From Schaedlerella arabinosiphila (lineage in GTDB: Bacteria; Bacillota; Clostridia; Lachnospirales; Lachnospiraceae): 64,000 bases of DNA. The position numbers and the translations under genes were made by a program. Positions 26,204-35,792 of this stretch are shown here, in pieces (positions within the stretch are counted from its first letter, which is position 1; the number at the start of each line of letters is the position of its first letter). Below the pieces are notes generated by a model. The model was not told the origin of the DNA. It did not search any database and worked only from the letters and a program-made list of their open reading frames with translations. The DNA lies in NCBI RefSeq assembly GCF_003885045.1, contig NZ_RHJS01000002.1, positions 1-64,000 of the forward strand, written 5' to 3'.

Positions 26204-28357
26204 ATGGATATTAATCAGAAACTGGCACAGGAACTGGACGTAAAGCTCTGGCAGGTGGAAGCCGCGGTAAAGCTGATCGACGAGGGCAATACGATCCCTT
26301 TTATTTCGAGATACCGGAAGGAAGCCACAGGCTCCCTCAACGACGAGCAGCTTCGGAAGCTCCATGAGCGGCTCACGTATCTGCGCAACCTGGAAGAGAA
26401 AAAAGAGCAGGTATTGTCCAGTATAGAAGAACAGGGTAAGCTGACCGCGGAGTTAAAATCCCAGATCCTGGCGGCGGAGACGCTGGTGGTGGTGGAGGAT
26501 CTATACCGCCCCTACCGCCCGAAGCGGCGCACCCGTGCGACCATCGCCAAGGAGAAAGGGCTGGAGCCTCTGGCGGCGCTTATTACCCTTCAGCAGACGA
26601 AGGAACCGCTGGAGGAAAGTGCAAAGGCATATCTGTCCGAGGAAAAGGAAGTAAGGACCGTGGAAGAAGCCATCGCCGGAGCGCAGGATATTATCGCGGA
26701 GTCCATTTCCGACGAGGCGGATTACCGGAGCTGGATTCGGAATGCCACCGCCCGGAAGGGCAAGGTGACATCCGCGGCGAAGGATGCCAAAGCAGAATCT
26801 GTGTATGAGATGTATTATGAATTTGAAGAGCCGGTAGGCAGGCTGGCGGGGCACAGGATTTTGGCTCTGAACCGGGGGGAGAAGGAGAAGTTCCTGACGG
26901 TGAAGGTGGAAGCGCCGGAGGAGGACATCCTCCGTTACCTGGAGAAAAAAGTGATCCACAAGGACAACCCCATCACCGCACCGGTGCTCAAAGCGGCCGT
27001 GGAGGACAGCTACAAGCGTCTCATCGGGCCGGCCATTGAGCGTGAGATTCGAAACGAACTGACAGAAAAGGCGGAGGACGGCGCCATTGAAGTATTCGGA
27101 AAGAACCTGCACCAGCTTCTGATGCAGCCGCCCATCACCGGGCAGGTCGTGCTGGGGTGGGACCCGGCGTTTCGTACCGGGTGCAAGCTGGCCGTGGTGG
27201 ATGCCACGGGAAAGGTGCTGGGAACGACGGTCATTTATCCCACGGCACCGACCACTCCGGCGAAGATCAAGGCATCCAAGGATCTTCTGAAAAAGATCAT
27301 TCCGAAATACAACATCACGCTGATCTCCCTTGGGAACGGCACCGCTTCCCGGGAGTCGGAGCAGTTCATCGTGGAGCTTTTGAAGGAAATTCCGGAGAAG
27401 GTGCAGTATGTGATTGTAAGCGAGGCGGGGGCATCGGTGTATTCCGCGAGCAAGCTGGCCACCGAGGAATTTCCCAACTTTGACGTGGGGCAGAGGAGCG
27501 CGGCTTCCATTGCGAGAAGGCTTCAGGACCCGCTGGCGGAGCTGGTGAAGATCGATCCCAAGTCTATCGGCGTGGGGCAGTACCAGCATGACATGAACCA
27601 GAAGAAGTTGGGAGAATCCCTCACCGGTGTGGTGGAGGATTGTGTGAATAAAGTCGGTGTGGATCTGAACACGGCATCCGCGCCACTGCTGTCTTATATT
27701 TCCGGCATCAGCAGCACCCTTGCAAAAAATATCGTTGCCTACCGGGAGGAAAACGGAAGGTTTACAGACCGGAGAAAGCTTTTGAAGGTTGCCAAGTTAG
27801 GACCCAAGGCATTTGAGCAGTGCGCCGGATTCATGCGGATTCAGGGCGGGGACAATCCCTTAGATGCCACCGGAGTGCATCCGGAGTCCTATGAGGCGGC
27901 GGAAAAGCTTTTGACAAAACAGGGCTTTCAGCCTGAGGACATCATCGGCGGAAAGCTGGCAGGATTATCTCTGACCATCAAGGACTACAAAAAACTGGCG
28001 GAAGAATTGGGCATTGGGGAAATTACCCTGCAAGATATCGTAAAAGAGCTGGAAAAACCAGCCCGTGATCCCCGTGAGGAGATGCCCAAGCCGATCCTGC
28101 GGACGGACGTGCTGGAGATGAAGGATCTGAAAGAGGGCATGATCTTAAAGGGAACGGTCAGAAATGTAATCGACTTCGGTGTGTTTGTGGATATCGGCGT
28201 ACACCAGGACGGGTTGGTACATATTTCCCAGATCACGGAAAGGTTCATCAAGCATCCCCTGGAAGTGGTGAGCGTGGGCGACATCGTGGATGTGAAGGTT
28301 ATGAGCGTGGATCTGAAGAAAAAAAGGATTCAGCTCACGATGCGGGGAATATCATAA
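26204..28357 (+). CDS. Tex family transcription accessory / RNA-binding protein
   Basis: A 717-residue cytoplasmic nucleic-acid-binding protein with the full Tex layout: N-terminal helical region (NTIPFISRYRKEATG at about 28), YqgF/RNase H-like domain (LGWDPAFRTGCKLAVVD at about 316), helix-hairpin-helix repeats at about 480-560 (NTASAPLLSYISGI, GRFTDRRKLLKV) and a C-terminal S1 domain at about 640-710 (GTVRNVIDFGVFVDIG, GLVHISQI). The start is ATG 26204; the earlier GTG and ATG give an unrelated extension. Codon use is richer in G and C than the flanking AAA/PD-(D/E)XK gene at 24175, consistent with core gene against accessory gene. Confidence 0.95.
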   Translation: MDINQKLAQELDVKLWQVEAAVKLIDEGNTIPFISRYRKEATGSLNDEQLRKLHERLTYLRNLEEKKEQVLSSIEEQGKLTAELKSQILAAETLVVVEDLYRPYRPKRRTRATIAKEKGLEPLAALITLQQTKEPLEESAKAYLSEEKEVRTVEEAIAGAQDIIAESISDEADYRSWIRNATARKGKVTSAAKDAKAESVYEMYYEFEEPVGRLAGHRILALNRGEKEKFLTVKVEAPEEDILRYLEKKVIHKDNPITAPVLKAAVEDSYKRLIGPAIEREIRNELTEKAEDGAIEVFGKNLHQLLMQPPITGQVVLGWDPAFRTGCKLAVVDATGKVLGTTVIYPTAPTTPAKIKASKDLLKKIIPKYNITLISLGNGTASRESEQFIVELLKEIPEKVQYVIVSEAGASVYSASKLATEEFPNFDVGQRSAASIARRLQDPLAELVKIDPKSIGVGQYQHDMNQKKLGESLTGVVEDCVNKVGVDLNTASAPLLSYISGISSTLAKNIVAYREENGRFTDRRKLLKVAKLGPKAFEQCAGFMRIQGGDNPLDATGVHPESYEAAEKLLTKQGFQPEDIIGGKLAGLSLTIKDYKKLAEELGIGEITLQDIVKELEKPARDPREEMPKPILRTDVLEMKDLKEGMILKGTVRNVIDFGVFVDIGVHQDGLVHISQITERFIKHPLEVVSVGDIVDVKVMSVDLKKKRIQLTMRGIS

Positions 28358-28384
28358 ACAGATTTCAGAAAAGAGGCGGCATTT

Positions 28385-30064
28385 ATGAAAAACCTTAAGA
28401 TTCCGGTAGGGCGTTCCGGATTTGCGGATATCCGGAAAAACCAGTATTATTTCGTTGATAAAAGCGGCCTGATCGAGGAACTTCTGAGGACGGATGCGAC
28501 ACAGGTTACGCTGATCACTAGGCCCCGGCGGTTTGGAAAGACGCTGGGAATGAGTATGCTTGCCGCCTTTTTTGATATCCGTATATCCGGAAAAGAGCTG
28601 TTCAAAGGGCTTGCCGTCTCGGAAAATCAAGAGCTGTGCGCCGCCTGGATGAACCGGTATCCGGTACTGTTTTTATCCTTTCGAAGCGTGGACGGTCTGG
28701 ACTTTGAGGGCGCATATGCCCAGTTTGCCTCTGTCATCGCGGAGCTGTATAAGGAGCACTTTTACCTGATGGAGAGCGAACAGATCAACACGCTGGACAA
28801 GGAGATGATCTACAGGATTGCGTCAAAAAAAGCAGGAGCGGAGGAGGTAAAAAACAGCCTGCTCAAGCTTACACGGCTGATGGCTGCACACTATGGAAAG
28901 CCCGTTATCCTGCTCATAGACGAGTACGATGTACCCCTGGCCAAAGCAAGTGAAAAGGATTACTATCCCCAGATGCTGGATATGGTAAAAGGGATCATGC
29001 AGGTCATCAAGGACAATGAAGCACTCAAATTTGCAGTGATCACAGGTTGTCTGCGGATTACAAAGGAGAGCATTTTTACAGGTGCGAATAATTTTGTGTC
29101 CGATACCATTTCTGATACCAGATTGAACGAATATTTTGGATTTACGCAGAAGGAAGTGAACCAGCTCTTGCGGGAAGCGGATCTCTCGTCCCATGAGGAG
29201 GAGATGCGGGAGTGGTACGACGGCTATCATTTTGGAGAATTTGATATATATTGCCCATGGGACGTTGTAAACCATGTGAATCAACTGCTTCTGAATCCCG
29301 GGGCAAAGCCGGCCGGCTACTGGAAAAATTCCAGCGACAATGCCATCATCCGTTCCTTTATCGATTATTCCGGCGTCGAGATCACGAAAAAGTTTGAGTC
29401 GCTCCTGTCAGGAGAAACTGTGATTCAGAAGGTGGAGTTGGATCTGAGTTACAACTATCTGCATTCTTCTCAGGAAAACCTCTGGAGTATTCTCTATCTG
29501 ACCGGCTATCTTACAAGGGTCAGAGAGGGAAAAACAAAAGGAAAACTGCCCCAGGGAAGTCTGGAGCTGGCTATCCCGAATGCGGAAATTATGGAGATTT
29601 TTGAGACGACGATCAGCAAGTGGTTTGAGGAAACTGCAAGGCAATGGGATCGACAGGCTTTGTTTGCGGCGGTATGGAACGGAGACGCAGAGCGTGTGAC
29701 AGACGAAATGACCAGGCTGCTTAGAAAAACCATCAGCTATCACGACTATAAAGAGGACTTTTACCATGCGTTTTTTGCAGGAATTTTTGCCGGGGCAGGT
29801 TACAACGTAGAATCCAATCGGGAGCACGGCGAAGGGCGCAGCGACATCATCGTACAGGACTATGCAGGAGACCGGGCAGCGGTTTTCGAAGTGAAATATT
29901 CGAACACCCTGAAAGAACTGTCCGGAGACTGCAGCAAGGCGCTTGCGCAGATAGATGAACGGATGTATGCGGAAGAACTGGAAGAGGATTACTCCCGGGT
30001 TGTCTGTTACGGGATGTCATTTTATAAAAAGCGCTGTCTGGTAAAAAAGAAGAAGACGGAATAA
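28385..30064 (+). CDS. AAA-ATPase-like and PD-(D/E)XK nuclease-family protein (DUF1703), copy 2
   Basis: A 559-residue paralogue of the protein at 24175 with the same order of parts: YYFVDKSGLIEELL at about 17, P-loop-like TRPRRFGKTLGMSML at about 44, Walker B LLIDEYDVPLA at about 177, VITGCLRITKESIF at about 219, then a C-terminal nuclease-like fold with Asp (GRSDIIVQD, about 486) and ExK (AVFEVKYS, about 502). It starts 27 bases after tex with GAGGCGGC as the ribosome site. Its base composition is closer to tex than that of copy 1, so it is probably an older resident. Role unknown. Confidence 0.87.
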   Translation: MKNLKIPVGRSGFADIRKNQYYFVDKSGLIEELLRTDATQVTLITRPRRFGKTLGMSMLAAFFDIRISGKELFKGLAVSENQELCAAWMNRYPVLFLSFRSVDGLDFEGAYAQFASVIAELYKEHFYLMESEQINTLDKEMIYRIASKKAGAEEVKNSLLKLTRLMAAHYGKPVILLIDEYDVPLAKASEKDYYPQMLDMVKGIMQVIKDNEALKFAVITGCLRITKESIFTGANNFVSDTISDTRLNEYFGFTQKEVNQLLREADLSSHEEEMREWYDGYHFGEFDIYCPWDVVNHVNQLLLNPGAKPAGYWKNSSDNAIIRSFIDYSGVEITKKFESLLSGETVIQKVELDLSYNYLHSSQENLWSILYLTGYLTRVREGKTKGKLPQGSLELAIPNAEIMEIFETTISKWFEETARQWDRQALFAAVWNGDAERVTDEMTRLLRKTISYHDYKEDFYHAFFAGIFAGAGYNVESNREHGEGRSDIIVQDYAGDRAAVFEVKYSNTLKELSGDCSKALAQIDERMYAEELEEDYSRVVCYGMSFYKKRCLVKKKKTE

Positions 30065-30143
30065 AAAAGAAACGTTTTGATGAAAAGCGGGAATTACACG
30101 GCTGAAAGCCAGAAAAGGAACAGGAGAGGAGAAGGAAAAAAAG

Positions 30144-31541
30144 ATGGATGCAATTAGCAAGATAATCAACGATATCGATAAGTTCGTGTGGGACTGGTGG
30201 ATGATCATTCTGCTGCTCGGAACCCACGTGTTTTTGACCATCCGGACGGGATTTATCCAGAGAAAGACCATATCCAAAGGGATTAAGCTTTCCGTGGCAA
30301 AGGATCCGGACGCAGAGGGGGAGGTGAGCCAGTTCGGGGCGTTGTCCACGGCCCTGGCTTCCACCATCGGAACCGGTAATATCATCGGGGTGGGAACCGC
30401 CGTTGCCATGGGCGGGCCCGGGGCCGTGCTGTGGTGCTGGCTCACCGGTGTGTTCGGGATTGCCACGAAGTACGGGGAATCCCTGATCGCGGTTAAGTAC
30501 CGTGTCAAGACCGAGGACGGCAGAATGCAGGGGGGAGCTATGTATGCCCTGGAGCGCGGGCTGAATATGAAGTGGCTGGGCGTGGTCTTTGCGGTCTTTG
30601 CCGGATTTGCGTCCTTCGGAATCGGGTGTGCGACCCAGGTCAACGCCATTGCGACGGTCTGCAGGGAAAACCTGAATATCCCGGAATGGATCATCGGCAT
30701 TGTAGTCGCGGGCCTGACAGCGGTTGTTATTTTCGGCGGGATCAAGAGTATCGCAAGAGTCTGTGAGAGACTGGTTCCTTTCATGGCCGTTTTCTATGTG
30801 ATCGGATGTATCATCATCCTGGGGATCAACTATGACTTCATCATTCCGGCCATCGCAACGATCTTCCGGCTGGCATTTACGCCGGGGGCAGCGGCCGGCG
30901 GACTGGTAGGCGGCGGGATCAAGCTTGCCATCCAGTACGGGGTAGCCCGGGGGCTGTTCTCCAACGAGTCCGGTATGGGTTCTGCTCCCATCGCTGCGGC
31001 GGCTGCACAGACAAGGAATCCGGTGCGCCAGGCGCTGGTTTCTTCCACAGGGACATTTTGGGATACGGTAGTCGTATGTCTCATGACCGGGCTGGTGCTG
31101 GTGACAACGATTATGAAAAACCCGGCCATCAATGCAAATGAGATCGACAACGGAGGCGTGCTTACCTCCATGGCATTTGCCCAGATCCCGTATCTGGGGC
31201 CGGTGATCCTGGTCGTAGGCATCATCTCCTTTGCGTACTCTACCATCCTGGGATGGGCTTATTACGGGGAGCGGAGCGTGGAATATTTTGCAGGCAGGAA
31301 GGGGCTGATCCCTTACCGTATTCTGTATATCATAGTTGCGGCGGTGGCTCCTGTACTGGCATTGGATCTTGTATGGACCATCGCGGATATCCTGAATGCA
31401 TTGATGGCGATTCCAAACCTGGTTGCGGTGCTGCTGCTGTCACCAATCATTGCCGGTGAGACAAAGAAGTATATCAACAACCTGGACGTAAAGGATGACA
31501 CACCGATTCCGGTGGTGAAGACAGGACTTGGGGAGAAGTGA
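30144..31541 (+). CDS. Alanine or glycine:cation symporter (AGCS) family protein
   Basis: A 465-residue membrane transporter of the sodium:alanine symporter family, taking up small neutral amino acids with sodium. The signature GALSTALASTIGTGNIIGVG at about residue 68 and GVARGLFSNESGMGSAPIAA at about 274 are characteristic. Hydrophobic segments are spread along the whole length (for example WWMIILLLGTHVFL and IIGIVVAGLTAVVIF). An AGGAGAGGAGAAGG ribosome region precedes the ATG. hisH begins seven bases after its stop, so the two may be cotranscribed. Confidence 0.93.
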   Translation: MDAISKIINDIDKFVWDWWMIILLLGTHVFLTIRTGFIQRKTISKGIKLSVAKDPDAEGEVSQFGALSTALASTIGTGNIIGVGTAVAMGGPGAVLWCWLTGVFGIATKYGESLIAVKYRVKTEDGRMQGGAMYALERGLNMKWLGVVFAVFAGFASFGIGCATQVNAIATVCRENLNIPEWIIGIVVAGLTAVVIFGGIKSIARVCERLVPFMAVFYVIGCIIILGINYDFIIPAIATIFRLAFTPGAAAGGLVGGGIKLAIQYGVARGLFSNESGMGSAPIAAAAAQTRNPVRQALVSSTGTFWDTVVVCLMTGLVLVTTIMKNPAINANEIDNGGVLTSMAFAQIPYLGPVILVVGIISFAYSTILGWAYYGERSVEYFAGRKGLIPYRILYIIVAAVAPVLALDLVWTIADILNALMAIPNLVAVLLLSPIIAGETKKYINNLDVKDDTPIPVVKTGLGEK

Positions 31542-31548
31542 TTGAAAA

Positions 31549-32154
31549 ATGATTGCGATTGTAGATTATGATGCGGGCAATATCAAAAGTGTAGAAAAGG
31601 CGCTGCTCCTGCTGGGGCAGGACGTGAAGATTACGGACAATGGGCAGGAGATCCTTTCGGCGGACAAGGTGGTGCTGCCCGGGGTGGGCGCTTTCGGAGA
31701 CGCCATGGGCAATCTAAAACGCCGGGGGCTGGTGCCGGTGCTCCGGGAAACAGCGCAGAAAGGAATCCCGTTCCTGGGGATCTGCCTGGGACTGCAGCTT
31801 TTATTTGAGAGAAGCGACGAGGCTCCGGGCGTAGAGGGCCTGGGAATCCTGCCGGGCGAGATCCTGCGGATTCCGCCGAAGGAAGGGCTGAAGATTCCCC
31901 ATATGGGCTGGAACTCCCTGCACTTAGAGCACGGCGGGCGGCTCTTTGAGAATGTGCCGGAGCAGTCTTACGTGTATTTCGTACATTCCTATTACCTGAA
32001 AGCCCGGGAAGAGGAGATTGTGAAGGCATCCGCGGAATACGGCGTACATATCCATGCATCGGTGGAAAAGGGAAATGTATTTGCCTGCCAGTTCCATCCG
32101 GAAAAGAGCAGCGAAGTGGGACTGCGGATATTGAAAAATTTTGTTGAGCTGTAA
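31549..32154 (+). CDS. Imidazole glycerol phosphate synthase glutaminase subunit HisH
   Basis: A class I glutamine amidotransferase that passes ammonia to HisF in histidine and AICAR synthesis. The nucleophile is in LGICLG (Cys about residue 79); the His-Glu pair is in FHPEKSSEVG (about 183-185). DYDAGNIKSV at the start and GWNSLH are family motifs. The 201 residues are full length. hisF follows after two RNA hairpins. No other his genes are in the window, so these two form a separate pair. Confidence 0.95.
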   Translation: MIAIVDYDAGNIKSVEKALLLLGQDVKITDNGQEILSADKVVLPGVGAFGDAMGNLKRRGLVPVLRETAQKGIPFLGICLGLQLLFERSDEAPGVEGLGILPGEILRIPPKEGLKIPHMGWNSLHLEHGGRLFENVPEQSYVYFVHSYYLKAREEEIVKASAEYGVHIHASVEKGNVFACQFHPEKSSEVGLRILKNFVEL

Positions 32155-32160
32155 AAAGAA

Positions 32161-32237
32161 CCTGTCTGTGAGGAGACAGGACAGAGAAAGATGAAAACAT
32201 CCGCTTTGCCTCTCAGTTTAAAGAGACAGAGCGGATG
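32161..32237 (+). other. Two consecutive hairpins between hisH and hisF
   Basis: CCTGTCT with AGACAGG (32161-32180) is followed by a longer 16-base stem (32198-32213 with 32222-32237, 13 of 16 paired) ending just before the hisF ribosome site. No T-run follows, so they may set mRNA stability or hisF translation and not terminate. Confidence 0.6.
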
Positions 32238-32253
32238 CATGCAGGAGAAAATT

Positions 32254-33015
32254 ATGCATACAAAAAGAATCATCCCCTGTCTGGACGTAAATGCGGGACG
32301 GGTGGTAAAAGGCGTGAATTTCGTAGATCTGAAGGATGCGGGAGATCCGGTGGAGATCGCAAAGGCCTATGATAAGGCCGGCGCGGACGAACTGGTATTT
32401 CTGGATATTACGGCGTCTTCCGACAACCGGAATACGGTGGCGGATATGGTGCGCAAGGTGGCGGAGTGCGTGTTTATCCCGTTCACCGTAGGCGGCGGTA
32501 TCCGCACGGTGGAGGATTTCCGGGCGCTGCTCCGGGAAGGGGCGGACAAGATCTCCATCAATTCCTCGGCCATCAATACGCCCGGGCTGGTGCGCGATGC
32601 GGCGGAGAAGTTCGGGAGCCAGTGCGTGGTGGTGGCCATTGATGCCAAGCGCAGGGCGGACAACAGTGGTTGGAATATTTATAAAAACGGAGGCCGTATC
32701 GACACAGGGATAGATGCCGTGGAATGGGCGCAGAAAGTGGAAAGCCTGGGAGCGGGAGAGATCCTGCTGACCAGTATGGACTGCGACGGGACAAAGGCGG
32801 GATACGATCTGGAGCTGACCCGCGCCATTGCGGAGCATGTGTCTATCCCGGTCATTGCGTCCGGCGGAGCCGGAACCCTGGAGCATTTTCGGGATGCCCT
32901 GACGGAAGGAAAAGCGGATGCGGCGCTTGCGGCGTCCCTCTTTCATTATAAAGAACTGGAGATCCGGGAAGTGAAGGAATACCTTCAGACAGAAGGAATC
33001 CCGGTACGCCTGTAG
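32254..33015 (+). CDS. Imidazole glycerol phosphate synthase cyclase subunit HisF
   Basis: A TIM-barrel enzyme that uses ammonia from HisH to turn PRFAR into imidazole glycerol phosphate and AICAR; the AICAR can feed the formyltransferase encoded at 5433. The catalytic aspartates are in IIPCLDV (Asp 11) and [12 protein letters not shown] (about 176). The barrel's phosphate sites are at FTVGGGIR and ASGGAG. The length is 253 residues from ATG 32254, which has AGGAG six bases before it; the in-frame ATG at 32191 lies within the upstream hairpin. Confidence 0.95.
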   Translation: MHTKRIIPCLDVNAGRVVKGVNFVDLKDAGDPVEIAKAYDKAGADELVFLDITASSDNRNTVADMVRKVAECVFIPFTVGGGIRTVEDFRALLREGADKISINSSAINTPGLVRDAAEKFGSQCVVVAIDAKRRADNSGWNIYKNGGRIDTGIDAVEWAQKVESLGAGEILLTSMDCDGTKAGYDLELTRAIAEHVSIPVIASGGAGTLEHFRDALTEGKADAALAASLFHYKELEIREVKEYLQTEGIPVRL

Positions 33016-33087
33016 GGAGGAAATGCTGTTTCTTTAAGGGAACCTCTCCAAAGGATAAAAGTATAAATGACAAAGGAGTAAATAAGA

Positions 33088-33756
33088 ATGGCAGGAATCA
33101 ACGGCGACTGGTATGAGATATTAAAAGAAGAATTTGGAAAGCCTTATTATAAGCAGCTTTTTCAGACTATAAAGCAGGAATACAATACAAGGCTGATCTT
33201 CCCTCCGGCCGATGACATATTCAATGCATTTCATCTGACCCCGTTAAAGGAGGTCAAGGTGGTGATCCTGGGACAGGACCCCTACCACAATCATGGCCAG
33301 GCACACGGGCTTTGTTTTTCCGTCCAGAAAGGGGTGAACGTTCCGCCCTCCCTGGTCAACATTTACCAGGAGCTCCATGACGACCTGGGGTGCGCCATAC
33401 CGAACCACGGCTGTCTGACAAAGTGGGCAGAGCAGGGCGTGCTGATGCTCAATACGGTGCTGACCGTGCGGGCGCACCAGGCCAATTCCCACAGAGGGCT
33501 GGGATGGGAGGAATTTACGGACGCGGCGATCATGGCCTTAAACGCGCAGGACAGGCCCATCGTATATATCCTGTGGGGTACGCCGGCCCAGAGAAAGGAA
33601 CGGATGCTGAACAATCCCCGGCACCTGATCTTAAAAGCGCCCCATCCAAGTCCATTTTCCGCTGCCCGGGGATTTTTCGGAAGCAGGCCGTTCAGTCAGA
33701 CCAACGCGTTTCTGGAGGACCACGGGCTGGAACCGATCGACTGGCAGATCGAATAG
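33088..33756 (+). CDS. Uracil-DNA glycosylase, family 1
   Basis: Removes uracil from DNA in base-excision repair. The water-activating motif GQDPYHNHGQAHG is at about residue 62, and the leucine-loop equivalent HPSPFSAARGFFG is at about 186 with the conserved His. The 222 residues are full length. The GGAG site precedes the ATG at normal spacing. It is a housekeeping gene, not visibly linked to its neighbours. Confidence 0.96.
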   Translation: MAGINGDWYEILKEEFGKPYYKQLFQTIKQEYNTRLIFPPADDIFNAFHLTPLKEVKVVILGQDPYHNHGQAHGLCFSVQKGVNVPPSLVNIYQELHDDLGCAIPNHGCLTKWAEQGVLMLNTVLTVRAHQANSHRGLGWEEFTDAAIMALNAQDRPIVYILWGTPAQRKERMLNNPRHLILKAPHPSPFSAARGFFGSRPFSQTNAFLEDHGLEPIDWQIE

Positions 33757-33794
33757 GCTTTCCTGTTTGGCTTCTCAGTTTTTACAAAAACAGG

Positions 33795-33823
33795 TTGACA
33801 GCCCCCGGCGTGTGTGGTAAAGT
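33795..33823 (+). promoter_or_regulatory. Promoter of the T-box leader
   Basis: TTGACA (33795-33800), a 17-base spacer and TAAAGT (33818-33823) preceded by TGG (extended -10). Confidence 0.8.
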
Positions 33824-33829
33824 TTTTTT

Positions 33830-34185
33830 AAACCAATGAGGAAGAGCAAGTACTTTTTGCTGCTGCCGCACAGAGAGCTGCAGGTGGTGGGATTGCAGCG
33901 GGACAGGGCAGGGAGGAATGGGCTTCTGAGGGCAAACTGAATTGGATTCGCCATACAGCGGTCAGACTGTACGGCATGGCGTCTGCGGCAGCGCAGGCAG
34001 GGGTTCACAGTAGGGGAGCCGGAGAGAGTACTCCGTTAACAAAGTCCGCATATGTCAGTATGCATGAGAGGGTGTTTATGAACACCAAGCCGGGTGGCAC
34101 CGCAGGAGCGGATGATGATAGGATTCGTACAGCTCTTGTCCCTGCAATAGTATCTTATTGTGTGGGATGAGGGCTTTTTATTATG
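33830..34185 (+). promoter_or_regulatory. T-box riboswitch, tryptophan specifier
   Basis: This leader senses uncharged tRNA(Trp) and lets transcription reach trpB2. Stem I has the GAAGAGCAAGTAC and AGAGAGC elements; the specifier loop reads GGAATGGGCTTCTGA with TGG (Trp) at 33919-33921. The antiterminator contains GGGTGGCACCGC (34092-34103). A terminator stem (CCCTGCAATA with TATTGTGTGGG) and TTTTTAT follow at about 34130-34185. It fills most of the 501-base gap before trpB2. Confidence 0.9.
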
Positions 34186-34257
34186 CCCGGTCATCCCGAA
34201 CAAAATCCTGGCTGTTTCAGACAGCCGGTTCTGTAAAAATGAAAGGAGAATGGAACG

Positions 34258-35628
34258 ATGAGTGAGAACAAGATTCCCTACAAGATTTACCTGGAAGAAA
34301 GCGAGATGCCCAAGGATTGGTATAATGTCCGCGCGGATATGAAGAACAAGCCTGCGCCCCTTCTGAATCCGGGCACCCATGAGCCGATGACCGCAGAGGA
34401 GCTCGGCGTGGTGTTCTGTGAGGAACTGGTAAAACAGGAGCTGGACAACGACAACCGTCTGATTGAGATCCCGAAGAAGATCCGTGATTTCTATAAGATG
34501 TACCGTCCGTCTCCGCTGGTACGTGCATACTGCCTGGAGGAGAAGCTCCAGACTCCGGCAAAGATCTATTACAAATTCGAAGGCAATAACACCAGCGGAA
34601 GCCACAAGCTCAATTCCGCCATTGCACAGGCATTTTACGCAAAGGAGCAGGGACTTAAGGGCGTGACCACAGAGACCGGGGCCGGACAGTGGGGAACCGC
34701 GCTGTCCATGGCATGCTCCTATCTGGAACTGGACTGCAAGGTCTATATGGTAAAATGCTCCTACGAGCAGAAGCCGTTTCGCAGGGAAGTGATGCGGACC
34801 TACGGCGCCAGCGTAACGCCTTCACCGTCAGAGACCACGGAGATCGGACGCAAGATTCTGGCAGACCATCCGGGAACGACAGGAAGCCTTGGATGCGCCA
34901 TCTCCGAAGCGGTAGAGGCTGCGACCCGGACGGAAGGCTACCGCTATGTACTGGGAAGCGTTCTGAACCAGGTGCTGCTCCACCAGTCGATCATCGGAGT
35001 GGAGACCAAGACCGCCATGGATAAGTACGGCATCAAACCGGACATCATCATAGGATGCGCGGGGGGCGGCTCGAACCTGGGCGGACTGATTTCCCCGTTT
35101 ATGGGAGAAAAGCTGCGGGGCGAGGCAGATTACCATTTTATCGCGGTAGAGCCGGCATCCTGCCCAAGCTTTACCAGAGGCGTATATGCCTATGATTTCT
35201 GCGATACCGGCATGGTTTGCCCGCTGGCGAAGATGTACACGCTGGGCAGCGGCTTCATCCCCTCGGCCAACCACGCGGGCGGCCTGAGGTATCACGGAAT
35301 GAGCTCCGTACTGTCCCAGCTTTACGCGGACGGTTATATGGAGGCACGCTCCGTAGAGCAGACCGCCGTATTTGAAGCGGCGGAGCAATTTGCAAGGGTA
35401 GAGGGCATCCTGCCTGCGCCGGAGAGCAGCCATGCGATCCGCATCGCCATTGATGAAGCGATGAAATGCAAGGAGACCGGCGAGGAAAAGACGATTCTCT
35501 TCGGTCTGACGGGAACCGGATATTTTGATATGTATGCCTATGAGAAGTTCCACAATGGTGAGATGAGCGATTATATTCCTACGGATGAAGATCTGAAGGC
35601 CGGGTTAGAGGGGCTTCCGAAGTTCTGA
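34258..35628 (+). CDS. Tryptophan synthase beta-like protein, TrpB2 type
   Basis: A PLP enzyme of 456 residues, about 50 longer than standard TrpB, matching the TrpB2 group. The PLP lysine is in GSHKLN (about residue 116), the substrate loop is TETGAGQWG (about 141) and the phosphate cup is GCAGGGSNLGG (about 267). TrpB2 joins serine and indole to give tryptophan without needing the alpha subunit; no trpA is nearby. Control by a Trp T-box supports a tryptophan role, perhaps salvage of free indole in the gut. Start ATG 34258 has GAAAGGAG. Confidence 0.93.
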   Translation: MSENKIPYKIYLEESEMPKDWYNVRADMKNKPAPLLNPGTHEPMTAEELGVVFCEELVKQELDNDNRLIEIPKKIRDFYKMYRPSPLVRAYCLEEKLQTPAKIYYKFEGNNTSGSHKLNSAIAQAFYAKEQGLKGVTTETGAGQWGTALSMACSYLELDCKVYMVKCSYEQKPFRREVMRTYGASVTPSPSETTEIGRKILADHPGTTGSLGCAISEAVEAATRTEGYRYVLGSVLNQVLLHQSIIGVETKTAMDKYGIKPDIIIGCAGGGSNLGGLISPFMGEKLRGEADYHFIAVEPASCPSFTRGVYAYDFCDTGMVCPLAKMYTLGSGFIPSANHAGGLRYHGMSSVLSQLYADGYMEARSVEQTAVFEAAEQFARVEGILPAPESSHAIRIAIDEAMKCKETGEEKTILFGLTGTGYFDMYAYEKFHNGEMSDYIPTDEDLKAGLEGLPKF

Positions 35629-35652
35629 AAAACTGCCGGATCTGTATTCAGA

Positions 35653-35697
35653 AATCCCTGCCGGATACAATATCATATTGTATAGGCAGGGATTTTT
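35653..35697 (+). terminator. Strong Rho-independent terminator after trpB2
   Basis: AATCCCTGCC pairs with GGCAGGGATT, extended inside by ATACAATA with TATTGTAT, and TTTTT follows. Confidence 0.95.
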
Positions 35698-35792
35698 AGC
35701 TTGCGGCTTTTGCCGCTGCAGGCAGGTATGGAAAAGAAATAAGAAAGACAATCGACGCGGTTTAGGGACATTTTGCCGGGAGGAGGACACGG

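Noticed and set aside
26501..27589. 362-codon minus-strand open frame
   Set aside because: Antisense to conserved tex; composition mirrors tex codons.
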